DNA of 63,948 nt from Actinokineospora spheciospongiae (lineage in GTDB: Bacteria; Actinomycetota; Actinomycetes; Mycobacteriales; Pseudonocardiaceae), in NCBI RefSeq assembly GCF_000564855.1, contig NZ_AYXG01000155.1, positions 1-63,948 of the forward strand, written 5' to 3'. Positions 25,114 through 36,120 of this stretch are shown here, in pieces; within the stretch, counting starts at the first letter, position 1; the number at the start of each line of letters is the position of its first letter. The notes under the pieces were generated by a model. It had not been told where the DNA came from. It did not search any database and was given only the letters and a program-made list of their open reading frames with translations. The translations under genes were made by a program, and so were the position numbers.

Positions 25114-25392
25114 ATGCGTAGAATCAGTCGGAAGGAGTTCTGTGCCAACTCCACTGCCGCTATGGATGCCGTCCAGGAAGGCGAGACGTACCGCATCACC
25201 TGCAACGGTGTTGAGGTCGCTGAATTGGGCCCGCTTCCGCGCAGACGGCGGATGACGGCCGAAGAGTTGGTGCGGCGCCACCGGCGGCTGCCCAGCATTG
25301 GAAGCGCATCACTGCGGCAGGAAGCTGATGAGTTCTTCGGTTCCGAGGAACGCGTCAGCGACAGCGATCCGTGGAAGCGTCCACGTGGCTGA
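25114..25392 (+). CDS. Phd/YefM-family antitoxin without adjacent toxin
   Basis: 92 residues. The start RRISRKEFCANSTAAMDAVQEGETYRITCNGVEVAELGPL is the Phd/YefM DNA-binding fold. The C-tail (TAEELVRRHRRLP ... ADEFF) is the usual toxin-binding tail of VapB-like members. TACGCT ends six bases before the ATG, so the message is likely leaderless and self-regulated. No PIN, Doc or RelE gene follows: a hairpin comes 14 bases after the stop. Lost partner or action on a distant toxin. Confidence 0.75.
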   Translation: MRRISRKEFCANSTAAMDAVQEGETYRITCNGVEVAELGPLPRRRRMTAEELVRRHRRLPSIGSASLRQEADEFFGSEERVSDSDPWKRPRG

Positions 25393-25406
25393 GCGCATCG
25401 GCAGGT

Positions 25407-25444
25407 GCTCCGGCGAGGAGATATACCGGCCCGCTCGCCGGAGC
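25407..25444. terminator. bidirectional hairpin between antitoxin and MBL genes
   Basis: Perfect 10-bp stem GCTCCGGCGA / TCGCCGGAGC with an 18-base loop, between two convergent stops. Confidence 0.6.
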
Positions 25445-25457
25445 GCCCGACATTCAC

Positions 25458-26135
25458 CTACCAACCGCGCTCGCGCCACATGTGGAGCTTCGGGCGCTCG
25501 TTGCCCAGGGTGCCGTCGTCGCCGTGGCCGGGGTAGAACCAGGTGTCGTCCGGGAGGGTGTCGAAGAGGCGGTGCTCCACGTCGTTGATCAGGGACTCGA
25601 AGTCTTCCGGGAGGGTGGTCTTGCCGACGCCGCCCGGGAACAGGGAGTCGCCCGTCCACAGGTGAGGGGTGCCCTCCGGGTCGCGGTACAGCAGGGCGAT
25701 GGAGCCGGGGGTGTGGCCGCGCAGGTGGATGACCTCCAGCTCGACCTCGCCCACCGCGATCTTGTCGCCGTTGATGACCAGGCGGTCCGGGGGGATGGGG
25801 AGGGGGCCCGCGTCGTCGTTGTGGGCGATGGTCTCGGCGCCGAACTTGCCCGCGATGGCGCCGAGGGCCTGCCAGTGGTCGCCGTGCTGGTGGGTGGTGA
25901 CGATGGTGCGCAGGGTGGGGCGGTCGGGGCCGGAGCCGATCAGGTCCGACAGCCGGTCCGGGTCGTTGGCGGCGTCCACCAGCAGCGCCTCGCGGGTGGC
26001 GGGGCAAGTCAGCAGGTAGGCGTTGTTGTCCATCGGCCCCACCGAGACCTTCGTCACCTCCAGGGTGCCGAGGGTGCGCCGGGCGGCCGGTCCACCGGGT
26101 TCGACGTGGCCGGTGTAGTCGTCGAGGAAGTCCAC
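25458..26135 (-). CDS. MBL-fold metallohydrolase (glyoxalase II-like)
   Basis: 225 residues with the beta-lactamase-fold metal motifs THQHGDH (HxHxDH), HLRGHTPGS, TGDSLF and YPGHGDD. The phrases TKVSVGPMDNNAYLL and WTGDSLFPGGVGKTTLPEDF are typical of hydroxyacylglutathione-hydrolase-like proteins. In actinomycetes mycothiol conjugates may be the substrate. The start is GTG 26135: TAGCGT lies eight bases before it, implying a leaderless message; the long upstream reading is not real. Confidence 0.88.
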   Translation of the reverse strand: MDFLDDYTGHVEPGGPAARRTLGTLEVTKVSVGPMDNNAYLLTCPATREALLVDAANDPDRLSDLIGSGPDRPTLRTIVTTHQHGDHWQALGAIAGKFGAETIAHNDDAGPLPIPPDRLVINGDKIAVGEVELEVIHLRGHTPGSIALLYRDPEGTPHLWTGDSLFPGGVGKTTLPEDFESLINDVEHRLFDTLPDDTWFYPGHGDDGTLGNERPKLHMWRERGW

Positions 26136-26261
26136 GCCGACCGACGCTAGCGCACGGCCGGGCCGGGTACCCGTTTCAGATGCTCGTACCCGGGGAACGT
26201 ACCCTGTTACCAACGCGTGATCCGCTAACACGAGCCCCCGTCGCCGAACACCTGTGAGCAC

Positions 26262-27530
26262 GTGGACACCACTGAGACAGCGAACCAGAAGCGGTCCCCG
26301 CGCAAGATCAGCTGGGACGTGATTCGGGTGCTGGCCGTCTACTCGGTCGTCATCCAGCACATCACGCACCAGTCGCCGATCAACCACCCCGAACTGGGTC
26401 CCTACCCGTTCGTGCTCCCGTTGCAGTTCGGCGCGAGCACCCTGCTGGTGATCTCCGCGTACTTCGTCTGCGTGACCGTGCGGCGCGGGAACACCGGCAC
26501 CTGGCTGTGGAACCGGCTGGCCCGGCTGCTGCCCGCCTACCTGGTGGCGGTCGTGCTGACCTACGCCGTGTCCCGGGCGGTGGCGCCGCTGTTCGGCTGG
26601 TACCTGCCCACCCCGACCGACCTGCTGGCGAACCTGTTCCTGGTGCAGGCGTGGTCCCCGCAGTTCCACTGGGTCGACGCCTCCTACTGGACGCTGCCGG
26701 TGCAGGTCATGGCCTTCTTCGTGGCGGCGCTGCTGTGGCCGCGCGGCTGGGGGCGCGGCGCGAAGCTGCCGGTGCTGCTGTGGACCCTGATCCTGGCACC
26801 CCTGGTGATCCGGTTCCTGTGGCGCGGCGACGGCGCCCAGCAGTGGGTCATCTCCCTGTTCGACGGCCTCGCGCTGCACCGGGTGGCGCTCTTCGGCGTC
26901 GGCGCGGCGATCTGGCTGTGGACCAAGGGCCGGTTCTCCGGCAGGCACCTGGCCTTCTACCTGCTCGCCGCGCTGGTCGCCCAGGACGCGCACGCTTACT
27001 TCGCCGACACCCCGTCGACGATCGCCTTCGGCGTCATCCTGCTCGGCATCGTGGCCGCCGCGGGCGGGCCGGACTGGGACCTGCCGGTGCTGCGCTCGCT
27101 CGCCGGGCCGATCCGCTGGCTCGGCGGCATCTCCTTCGGCGTCTACCTGGTGCACCAGGAGCTGGGCTTCGTGCTCGCCCGGTTCCTGCTCGACGCCGGG
27201 GTGGGCGCCTGGGGCAGGCTGGTCCTCTGCACGGCCATGGCCGTGCTGGCCGGGTGGGCGATGACCCGGCTGGTCGAGGCGCCCGCGCACCGCTGGCTGA
27301 CGACGGTCTGGCCGCGGCGCTGGGCCGCCGCCAGGAACACCGTGCTGGCGGCGGCCGAGGCGCTGCGCGAGCTGCCCCAGGTGCCTCAGCCCCAGGCCGC
27401 GAGCTCCGGCGGCTCGCCGCTGATGCCGGACGCGTCGCCCCTGGTCAGCCACGCCAGCACCGCGGTGCCCGAACCGCGCAACTCCTCGGCCCCCGGGGCC
27501 GCGGCGATGGCCAGTTCCCAGCGGCGCTGA
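26262..27530 (+). CDS. acyltransferase 3 (OafA/YrhL-type) membrane protein
   Basis: 422 residues, about ten membrane helices. It opens with KISWDVIRVLAVYSVVIQHITH, which carries the Asp/His pair expected in helix 1 of acyltransferase 3 proteins. The end of the membrane part is GISFGVYLVHQELGF ... GWAMTRLVEAPAHRWL. Family members acetylate surface sugars or lipids. The last 48 codons overlap the convergent DinB-like gene. That tail is Ser/Ala/Pro-rich and reads like a run-on. No ribosome site is evident before GTG 26262. Confidence 0.82.
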   Translation: MDTTETANQKRSPRKISWDVIRVLAVYSVVIQHITHQSPINHPELGPYPFVLPLQFGASTLLVISAYFVCVTVRRGNTGTWLWNRLARLLPAYLVAVVLTYAVSRAVAPLFGWYLPTPTDLLANLFLVQAWSPQFHWVDASYWTLPVQVMAFFVAALLWPRGWGRGAKLPVLLWTLILAPLVIRFLWRGDGAQQWVISLFDGLALHRVALFGVGAAIWLWTKGRFSGRHLAFYLLAALVAQDAHAYFADTPSTIAFGVILLGIVAAAGGPDWDLPVLRSLAGPIRWLGGISFGVYLVHQELGFVLARFLLDAGVGAWGRLVLCTAMAVLAGWAMTRLVEAPAHRWLTTVWPRRWAAARNTVLAAAEALRELPQVPQPQAASSGGSPLMPDASPLVSHASTAVPEPRNSSAPGAAAMASSQRR

Positions 27531-28186
27531 GCCCCACCGGCCAGGTCGGCCACCAGCACCACCGGCTCGCCGTCCACCCGCGCCAGGTGCGGGCGGGCGG
27601 CGTGGTCGAGCAGCCGCTCCAGCGCCGCGTCCGGCACGTCGGCGTACCCCACGCCCACGTCCAGGTCGACCAGGTGGTTCCACGCCTCGAACAGGGCCAT
27701 CTCCACGACCTGCTCCGCCGGGAACGCGCGGCCGGTGTAGTGGGCGACCGTGGCCGACCACTGGTCGTCGGCCAGGCCCTCGACCGCGACGTGGAAGCGG
27801 TCGCACGCGGCGCCCAGGTCCTCGCGGATGACCTGGGCCAGCCGGTCGGCGCCCGCCTCGATGTCGGCGTCGCGGTCGGCGCGGCTGGGGTAGGCGGGGT
27901 GCTCGATGCCGGTCCTGGCCCAGGTGAGCAGGTTCACCAGGGCGTCGGCGCTGCGCGCGAGGTGGCTCACCAGGTGCGCCCTGCTCCACCCCGGCAGCAG
28001 GCTCGGCGCCCGGAACGCGTCCTCGTCGAGCCCGGCGACCCGCTCGCGCAGCACCGACCAGGCCTGCCGGAGCAACCCGTGGGCCGACGCGGCGCGGTCG
28101 GCCGCGGTCGAACGGTCGGGCGTACGCTGGTCCGGCGGACCGCCCCGGTCCACCGCTGAACCGGCCGACGTGCTCGCTGCACTCAT
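27386..28186 (-). CDS. maleylpyruvate isomerase/DinB-like mycothiol-dependent protein
   Basis: 266 residues. The N-terminal four-helix bundle has RERVAGLDEDAFRAPSLLPGWSRAHLVSHLARSADALVNLL, with the metal-binding histidine in the first helix region. Further on is VVEMALFEAWNHLVDLD, with the second histidine of the MDMPI fold. The C-terminal SCP2-like part is short. Members use mycothiol as cofactor or transfer thiols. ATG 28186 chosen over an ATG 36 bases further upstream. Its 3' end overlaps the acyltransferase gene by 145 bases. Confidence 0.82.
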   Translation of the reverse strand: MSAASTSAGSAVDRGGPPDQRTPDRSTAADRAASAHGLLRQAWSVLRERVAGLDEDAFRAPSLLPGWSRAHLVSHLARSADALVNLLTWARTGIEHPAYPSRADRDADIEAGADRLAQVIREDLGAACDRFHVAVEGLADDQWSATVAHYTGRAFPAEQVVEMALFEAWNHLVDLDVGVGYADVPDAALERLLDHAARPHLARVDGEPVVLVADLAGGAQRRWELAIAAAPGAEELRGSGTAVLAWLTRGDASGISGEPPELAAWG

Positions 28187-28440
28187 CCAGACCCCCGGCT
28201 GCCTCGTGCGGGCGCGGCGCACCCGTCACCACCCAGGGTAGGCGTCCGCGCGTCACCGGCGGGTAGACCCGGGGTGGGGTGCGGGCCGGGAAGCGGTCGG
28301 CGAGAATTGTCGGTGCCCCGTCCTAGCATGACCGCCTGCCGCCGAAGTGGGTGCCACCCGCACTCCCGCGCGCCTCCGACCAGGGGCCGCACGCCCGCCG
28401 CCGGCAGCCCGACCAGCAGTTTTCTACCGAAGGGACCTCA

Positions 28441-31290
<2,850 letters not shown>

Positions 31291-31301
31291 TCGACCGGGC
31301 C

Positions 31302-31341
31302 GCGCACCGTGCCCGTTCCCGCCCGAACGGGCACGGTGCGC
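31302..31341 (+). terminator. uvrA terminator
   Basis: Perfect 16-bp stem (31302-31317 with 31326-31341, GCGCACCGTGCCCGTT and its complement) and an 8-base loop, twelve bases after the uvrA stop. Confidence 0.85.
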
Positions 31342-31475
31342 GCCCGTACGCCGTCCCCGGCTCACAGCCGGTGACGGTTGCCCGCGGGATCTGGACACGT
31401 GTATCCCGGTGTCCGATGCTTGCTCCTACCTCGTAGACGCGGTCACCCGACCCCGTCGCCCGCGAGGAGGTCACC

Positions 31476-31679
31476 ATGCCCGACATCCGGGAACTCGAAG
31501 CGCGGGTCCTCCCGCACGCGCGGCTCACCGCCGCCAGGCTGGCGCTGCTCGGCGACGACGACGAGCGGCTGTCCACCTGCGAGGTCCTGCGGGGGATCAC
31601 CGGCTCCGCCGACTTCCGGTTGGTGCCCGACCGGACCCGGGGCCGGGCCGGGAGCAGGGGGACGGTGCGTGCGCGCTGA
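31476..31679 (+). CDS. 67-aa peptide upstream of the YcaO gene, possible RiPP precursor
   Basis: A very good ribosome site (GAGGAGGTCACC) precedes the ATG. The first 50 residues are leader-like and helical (IRELEARVLPHARLTAARLALLGDDDE). The tail has one Cys, several Thr/Ser and Gly/Arg (GITGSADFRLVP ... GSRGTVRAR). Its stop overlaps the YcaO start by 11 bases, so the two are coupled. A peptide this size next to a lone cyclodehydratase is a fair precursor candidate. With so few Cys/Ser/Thr in the tail it may instead be an accessory subunit. Confidence 0.5.
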   Translation: MPDIRELEARVLPHARLTAARLALLGDDDERLSTCEVLRGITGSADFRLVPDRTRGRAGSRGTVRAR

Positions 31680-33501
31680 GGGAGTCCTGGACCAGGACGC
31701 CGCCGTGGACGAGACCGCCCCCGGCACCCGCGCGCTGCTGCTGCGCAGGCTGCGCGCCGAGTTCGGCGACCGGGTCGCGCTGGACCGGGCGGCCCCGGTC
31801 CCGCCCTCGGCCCGGCTGGCGGTGGCCGTCGGCGGCGGCGTCCGGGTCGACGTGGAGTTCCCGCGGTGGGCACGGGCCAACCGGCTGCGCGCGCTGACCG
31901 TGGAACTCGACGGCGGCACCGCGCTGGTGGGTCCGCTGGCCGTCCCCGGCCGCCCCGGTGGCCCCTGCTGCGCCCGGGCCCGCAGGCTCGCCGCCGCCGC
32001 GGCCACCCGGGACCGCTCGGGCTCCGCGCCCCCGGCGCCGCTGGGCTCGGTGCCCGACCGGGTCGTGCGCCTGGTCGCCGCCCTGCTCGACGGCGCCACC
32101 GACCTCGTCGACCACCTGGCCGAACTGGTCGACGGCGCCGACCCGCTGTGGCACCGGGTGATCCCCCTCCCGGCCTGCGGCGTCTGCGGCGGCGCCGACG
32201 GCATCGGCACCGTCGGCCTGCCCCCGGGCGACGACCCGGCGGAACTGCTGGAGGCGCTGGCGGGCTGGGTCGACCCGCTGACCGGCGTCATCCCGTGGCT
32301 GTCCCTGCGCCGCCCCCTCGGCCCCGGCCCGGGCCTGCCGTTCGTGGCGACAGCCGCCCCACCGCACCTGCTCGACGCCGACGGCACCCCCCGGGCCACG
32401 CCCGCGGGCTGGGGCAACGGCACCACCCGCCGCGCCGCCCTGGTCGCGGCCGTCGGCGAGGCCGTCGAGCGCTACTCGGCCTCCCTGCCCGACCCGGACC
32501 GCCTGGTGTGGGCCCGCCCGGCCGACCTGGACGGGGAGGTGCTGGACCCGCGCGAGTTCCCGCTGTACGAACCGGAGCAGTACGCGACCCCCGGCTTCGG
32601 CCACGTCCCGTTCGACCGCCGCGTCGACCACCCGTGGGTCCGCGGCACCTGGCTCACCACCGGCACCCCGGTGTGGGTGCCCGCCGTCTTCGCCTACCTG
32701 GCGCTGACCGTCCTCCCGGAACACCTCATCTGCCAGGGCACCTCCAACGGCCTGGCCGCGGGCACCGACGCCGACTCCGCCGCCACCCGGGCCACCCTGG
32801 AACTGGTCGAGCGCGACGCGATGATGGCCGCCTGGCTCACCGGCGCCCGGGGCCGCTTCGTCGACCTGGACGACACCCTCGACCCGGACCTGCGCGCCAC
32901 CCTCGACGCGCTGCAGGGCATGGGCCCCTCGGTCGAGGTCCACCTGCTGCCCACCTCCACCTACGGCACCACGGCGGTCGCCCTCGCCATCGGCGACGGC
33001 CGCCGCTGGCCCGGCGTCAGCCTCGGCCTGGGCACCGACCGCAGCCCCCGCACCGCCATCCGCCGCGCCGTCCTCGAACTCGCCCAGACCGCCCCCCACC
33101 TCGCCCGCGTCCTTCGCGAGGGCCACCACCCCGTCCCCGGCCGCCCCAGGGGTGTCCGCGAGGTGCTCGACCACGCCGCCTACTACTTCCCGGTCGAGCG
33201 CATCGCCGCCTTCGACCGCCTCCGCTGCGGCGGCACCACAACCCTGGGAGCCCTCCCCGAACCCACGTTCCCCACCACCCGCGACGACCTCGCCACGACG
33301 CTGGCGAACAAGGACATCCGGGTCGCCGTGGTCGACGTCACCAGCGCCGACGTGGCCACCGGCCCGTTCCGGGTGGTCCGCGCGGTGAGCCCCGACCTGC
33401 AACCCACCAGCCACGGCCACGGCAACGACCGCTCGCTGGTGGCCAGGCTCAGGCACGCCCGCGTCCCACCGCCCCGCAGGCTCATCCACCCGGTCTGGTG
33501 A
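31669..33501 (+). CDS. YcaO-domain cyclodehydratase fused to an E1-like N-terminal region
   Basis: 610 residues from GTG 31669. The first ~200 residues resemble the leader-binding E1/ocin-ThiF-like partner: GPLAVPGRPGGPCC and PACGVCGG form a partly kept Cys pair site. The YcaO ATP site follows: GNGTTRRAALVAAVGEAVERYSA and GTSNGLAAGTDADSAATRATLELVERDAMMAAW. Such fusions make azoline rings from Cys/Ser/Thr in peptides (TOMM/LAP). The usual terminal PxPxP is replaced by RLIHPVW. No dehydrogenase, protease or transporter lies nearby, so the pathway is minimal or incomplete. Confidence 0.8.
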   Translation: MRAEGVLDQDAAVDETAPGTRALLLRRLRAEFGDRVALDRAAPVPPSARLAVAVGGGVRVDVEFPRWARANRLRALTVELDGGTALVGPLAVPGRPGGPCCARARRLAAAAATRDRSGSAPPAPLGSVPDRVVRLVAALLDGATDLVDHLAELVDGADPLWHRVIPLPACGVCGGADGIGTVGLPPGDDPAELLEALAGWVDPLTGVIPWLSLRRPLGPGPGLPFVATAAPPHLLDADGTPRATPAGWGNGTTRRAALVAAVGEAVERYSASLPDPDRLVWARPADLDGEVLDPREFPLYEPEQYATPGFGHVPFDRRVDHPWVRGTWLTTGTPVWVPAVFAYLALTVLPEHLICQGTSNGLAAGTDADSAATRATLELVERDAMMAAWLTGARGRFVDLDDTLDPDLRATLDALQGMGPSVEVHLLPTSTYGTTAVALAIGDGRRWPGVSLGLGTDRSPRTAIRRAVLELAQTAPHLARVLREGHHPVPGRPRGVREVLDHAAYYFPVERIAAFDRLRCGGTTTLGALPEPTFPTTRDDLATTLANKDIRVAVVDVTSADVATGPFRVVRAVSPDLQPTSHGHGNDRSLVARLRHARVPPPRRLIHPVW

Positions 33502-33502
33502 G

Positions 33503-33541
33503 GACCGGCAGCGGCGGGTTCGAGGCGCACCGCTGCCGGTC
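33503..33541. terminator. bidirectional terminator
   Basis: 12-bp perfect stem GACCGGCAGCGG / CCGCTGCCGGTC with a 15-base loop between the convergent YcaO and acyl-AMP ligase genes. Confidence 0.75.
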
Positions 33542-33547
33542 GTCGCC

Positions 33548-35335
33548 TCAGCTCCCCGCGCGCAGCGTCCCCTCGGCGTAGCGGGCCCGGCAGGCGGAGC
33601 GCTGGATCTTGCCGCTGGACGTGCGCGGCACCTCACCGGGCCCCAGGATCACCACGTCGTGGATCGCCAGGGCGTGCGCCCCGGAAACCGCGGATTTGAC
33701 CGCGGCGGCGACTTCGGCGTGGTCGAGGTCGTCTGCGGTGAACTGCTTGGCCCGCTCGGCCACCACGACGGCCAGTTCACCGGTCTCACCGGGGACGGAG
33801 AACGCGCCCACGGTGTGGCGGCGGATGGCCGGGTGCGCCTGCTCGGCGGTGTACTCGATGTCCTGCGGGTAGTGGTTGGTGCCGTCGACGATGATCAGGT
33901 CCTTGATGCGGCCCGCGATGAACAGGTCACCGTCGAGCAGGACCCCGAGGTCGCCGGTGCGCAACCAGCCCGCGCGGCCCCAACCGGGGTCGACCACGGT
34001 GCCGTCGGCGTCGGTCAGGGTGGCCTCGAAGACCTCGTGCGAGTCGTCCTTGCCCCAGTAGCCCTGCCCGACGTTGGGCCCGCTGGACCAGATCTCCCCG
34101 ACGTGCCCCTCGGGCAGCGCGACCCCGGTGGCCGGGTCGGCGATGCGGACGAACTGCCCACCCGCGCCCTGCCCGGCGGAGACCAGGGTGGTGCCCTGCT
34201 CGGCGTGGACCGCCCGCCCCGCGGCGAGGCTGACCCGGTCGAGGGTGACCTCGCGCGGCGCGCGCCCCGCAGGGGACACCGAGACCATCACGACCGCTTC
34301 GGCGAGGCCGTAGGTGTGCCGGTGCACGCGGCGGTCCAGGCCGTTGTCGGCGAAGGTGGCGTAGAAGGTGTCCAGCGTCTTCGACATCACCGGCTCAGAC
34401 CCGTCCCCGAGCGAGACGACGTGGTCGAGGCGCAGCCCGGCGCGCTCCTCGGCGGTCATGCGGGAGGCGACGTAGCCGTAGGCGAAGTTCGGGGCCGCCG
34501 AAACCACCGGCCCCTCCACCCCGGCGATCTCCTCCAACCAGCGCTGCGGGCGGAGCACGAAGGCGATCGGGTCCATCAGCAGCGCGGTGAACCCACCGAG
34601 CACCGGGGTGGCGAGCCCGACGACCAGGCCCATGTCGTGGAACAGCGGCAGCCAGCACACCGAGGTCGTCTCGCCCTGCTCGCACTCGTAGGCCTCGTAG
34701 CCCTGCGCGGCGTTGGCCACCACGTTGCCGTGGGTGATCACGACACCGGCCGGGGTCCGGGTCGACCCGGAGGTGTACTGCAGGTACGCCACGTCCTCGG
34801 CCCGCAGGTCAACCGGCTCGGCACCGGCCCCGGTCCCGCTCGTCGCCACCACGTCCACCGACCCCAGCTCCGGCCCCGCCAGCTCCCGCTCGCGCAGGAA
34901 CGACTCGACGGCGTCGGCGTGCGCACTGGTGGTCAGCACCAGCTCCGGGGCGCAGTCGGCCAGCACCGCCGCGAGCCGGTCGGTGTGACCGGGCAGCGGA
35001 TTCGGCTCGAACAGCGGCACCGCCACCAGCCCCGCCCGCAACACACCCAGGAAGGCCACCACGTAGTCGGTGCCCTGCTCCACCAGCACGGCCGCCCGCG
35101 CACCCCGGGCAGCCCGCTTCTGGCACCACGCCGCCACCGCGTCCACCCGGGCATCGAGTTCACCCCAGGTCAGCTCGGTGACCTCCCCCTCGGGGTCGAC
35201 CCGGTGGTCGACGAACGCCACCGCCCGCTTGTCACCCTGCGTACGAGCCCACCTGGCCACAGCGGCGGGCAGCGACACGTCCCCGCCGTCGACCGAGTCC
35301 GGTGTCCGCCGCAGCCGCCCGTGGGTCGAAGTCAT
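33548..35335 (-). CDS. fatty-acyl-AMP ligase (FAAL)
   Basis: 595 residues of the ANL superfamily. YLQYTSGSTRTPAGVVITHGN is the phosphate loop. WLPLFHDMGLVVGLATPVLGG and HTYGLAEAVVMVS carry the FAAL pattern rather than acyl-CoA ligase. The C-terminal part has GWLRTGDLGVL, IAGRIKDLIIVDGTNHYPQDIE and the Lys of TSSGKIQRSACR. FAALs activate long fatty acids as acyl-AMP for polyketide or lipopeptide synthases. No such synthase is in this window. Coupled to a short upstream ORF through ATGA. Confidence 0.88.
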   Translation of the reverse strand: MTSTHGRLRRTPDSVDGGDVSLPAAVARWARTQGDKRAVAFVDHRVDPEGEVTELTWGELDARVDAVAAWCQKRAARGARAAVLVEQGTDYVVAFLGVLRAGLVAVPLFEPNPLPGHTDRLAAVLADCAPELVLTTSAHADAVESFLRERELAGPELGSVDVVATSGTGAGAEPVDLRAEDVAYLQYTSGSTRTPAGVVITHGNVVANAAQGYEAYECEQGETTSVCWLPLFHDMGLVVGLATPVLGGFTALLMDPIAFVLRPQRWLEEIAGVEGPVVSAAPNFAYGYVASRMTAEERAGLRLDHVVSLGDGSEPVMSKTLDTFYATFADNGLDRRVHRHTYGLAEAVVMVSVSPAGRAPREVTLDRVSLAAGRAVHAEQGTTLVSAGQGAGGQFVRIADPATGVALPEGHVGEIWSSGPNVGQGYWGKDDSHEVFEATLTDADGTVVDPGWGRAGWLRTGDLGVLLDGDLFIAGRIKDLIIVDGTNHYPQDIEYTAEQAHPAIRRHTVGAFSVPGETGELAVVVAERAKQFTADDLDHAEVAAAVKSAVSGAHALAIHDVVILGPGEVPRTSSGKIQRSACRARYAEGTLRAGS

Positions 35336-35523
35336 CGTGGTGCCTCCATCGTCCGGTTCGCGTCGGACATCCGTGCCGCCCGCCGGAACCCGCGCAGCTC
35401 CTGGTGCTGGTGGGTCCGGAAGGGCGTGTCGGGTGAGCAGAAGTCGATCGTGCTCAGGATGTCCGCGCAGTCGACCCTAACCGCGCAGGACGCGGAGTCG
35501 CCATAGGACACCGCCTCGGTCAC
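35332..35523 (-). CDS. small ORF (63 aa) translationally coupled to the FAAL gene
   Basis: Reads from GTG 35523 to a stop overlapping the FAAL ATG by four bases (ATGA). The peptide has a coherent, non-repetitive composition: VDCADILSTIDFCSPDTPF, then FRRAARMSDANRTMEAPR. No match is recognised. An in-frame GTG at 35511 could also be the start. The exact overlap argues that it is translated. Confidence 0.5.
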   Translation of the reverse strand: MTEAVSYGDSASCAVRVDCADILSTIDFCSPDTPFRTHQHQELRGFRRAARMSDANRTMEAPR

Positions 35524-35668
35524 ACCGGGCCACAGCGCGGTCGCCCTCCGGTTGGACTGTCCACCCCGGTGCGGGCGGTGGTTGGCGGAGTAGGACCGGC
35601 GCGCTGCGGCGGGCAACCACGTCGGGCTCGGCGGTGTCGACGCCTGCGGTCCGCTGTGCTCACCCCTG

Positions 35669-36100
35669 GTGATCCTGGCATTGCAGGCATTCCGAGGGGA
35701 CGCTGACGAACTATTGCGCAGCGCGGCCGATCCAGCGTCCGCGTTGTCCGGGGAAGCAGCCGGAACATCGCCGATTACGACGACACCGGGTGCCTCGGCG
35801 TGGCGCACGGCTGCGTCGCTGCGCTCGGGGCAGATCGCCGGACAGGGGAGGAAAGCCGCCGAGGGTGTGAAGATCGCGGATGTGGTGGCGGGAACCGGGC
35901 AGGCGATCGTCTTCGACCTGATCGCGACGTTCATCAGCGACGTGATCACCCGGGCACTGCTCGCCTTGGCTTCGTCGTGGTTCACCTTCGGTGCGTCCGT
36001 GGGCGTTTTCGTTGCCAGTACCGAAACGCTCTCGCAAACGCTGAAGGTGGCGTCCAAGGCCGGTGCTCCGGGCCCCACCCCGAACGAGCGCGCCAGGTCG
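35669..36100 (+). pseudogene. remnant resembling a WXG100/type VII-secretion-linked protein
   Basis: An open stretch with more A/T-ending codons than its neighbours. Its central part, GQAIVFDLIATFISDVITRALLALASSWFTFGASVGVFVAST, resembles the hydrophobic hairpin in WXG100-type proteins of Pseudonocardiaceae. There is no credible start, and the frame runs on into the next gene without a stop of its own. Best read as a decayed 3' fragment; the assignment is weak. The rest of 35524-36120 shows no other gene. Confidence 0.35.
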
Positions 36101-36120
36101 GGGAGCGGCAGACTCCACCC

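Noticed and set aside
25389-25588. Possible toxin gene after the Phd antitoxin
   Set aside because: The open frame has no PIN, Doc or RelE motif, is Arg/Gly-rich and runs antisense through the MBL gene.
33503-33541. tRNA-like GGTTCGA segment
   Set aside because: The surrounding 12-bp stem is a simple terminator; no acceptor, anticodon or D arm can be drawn.
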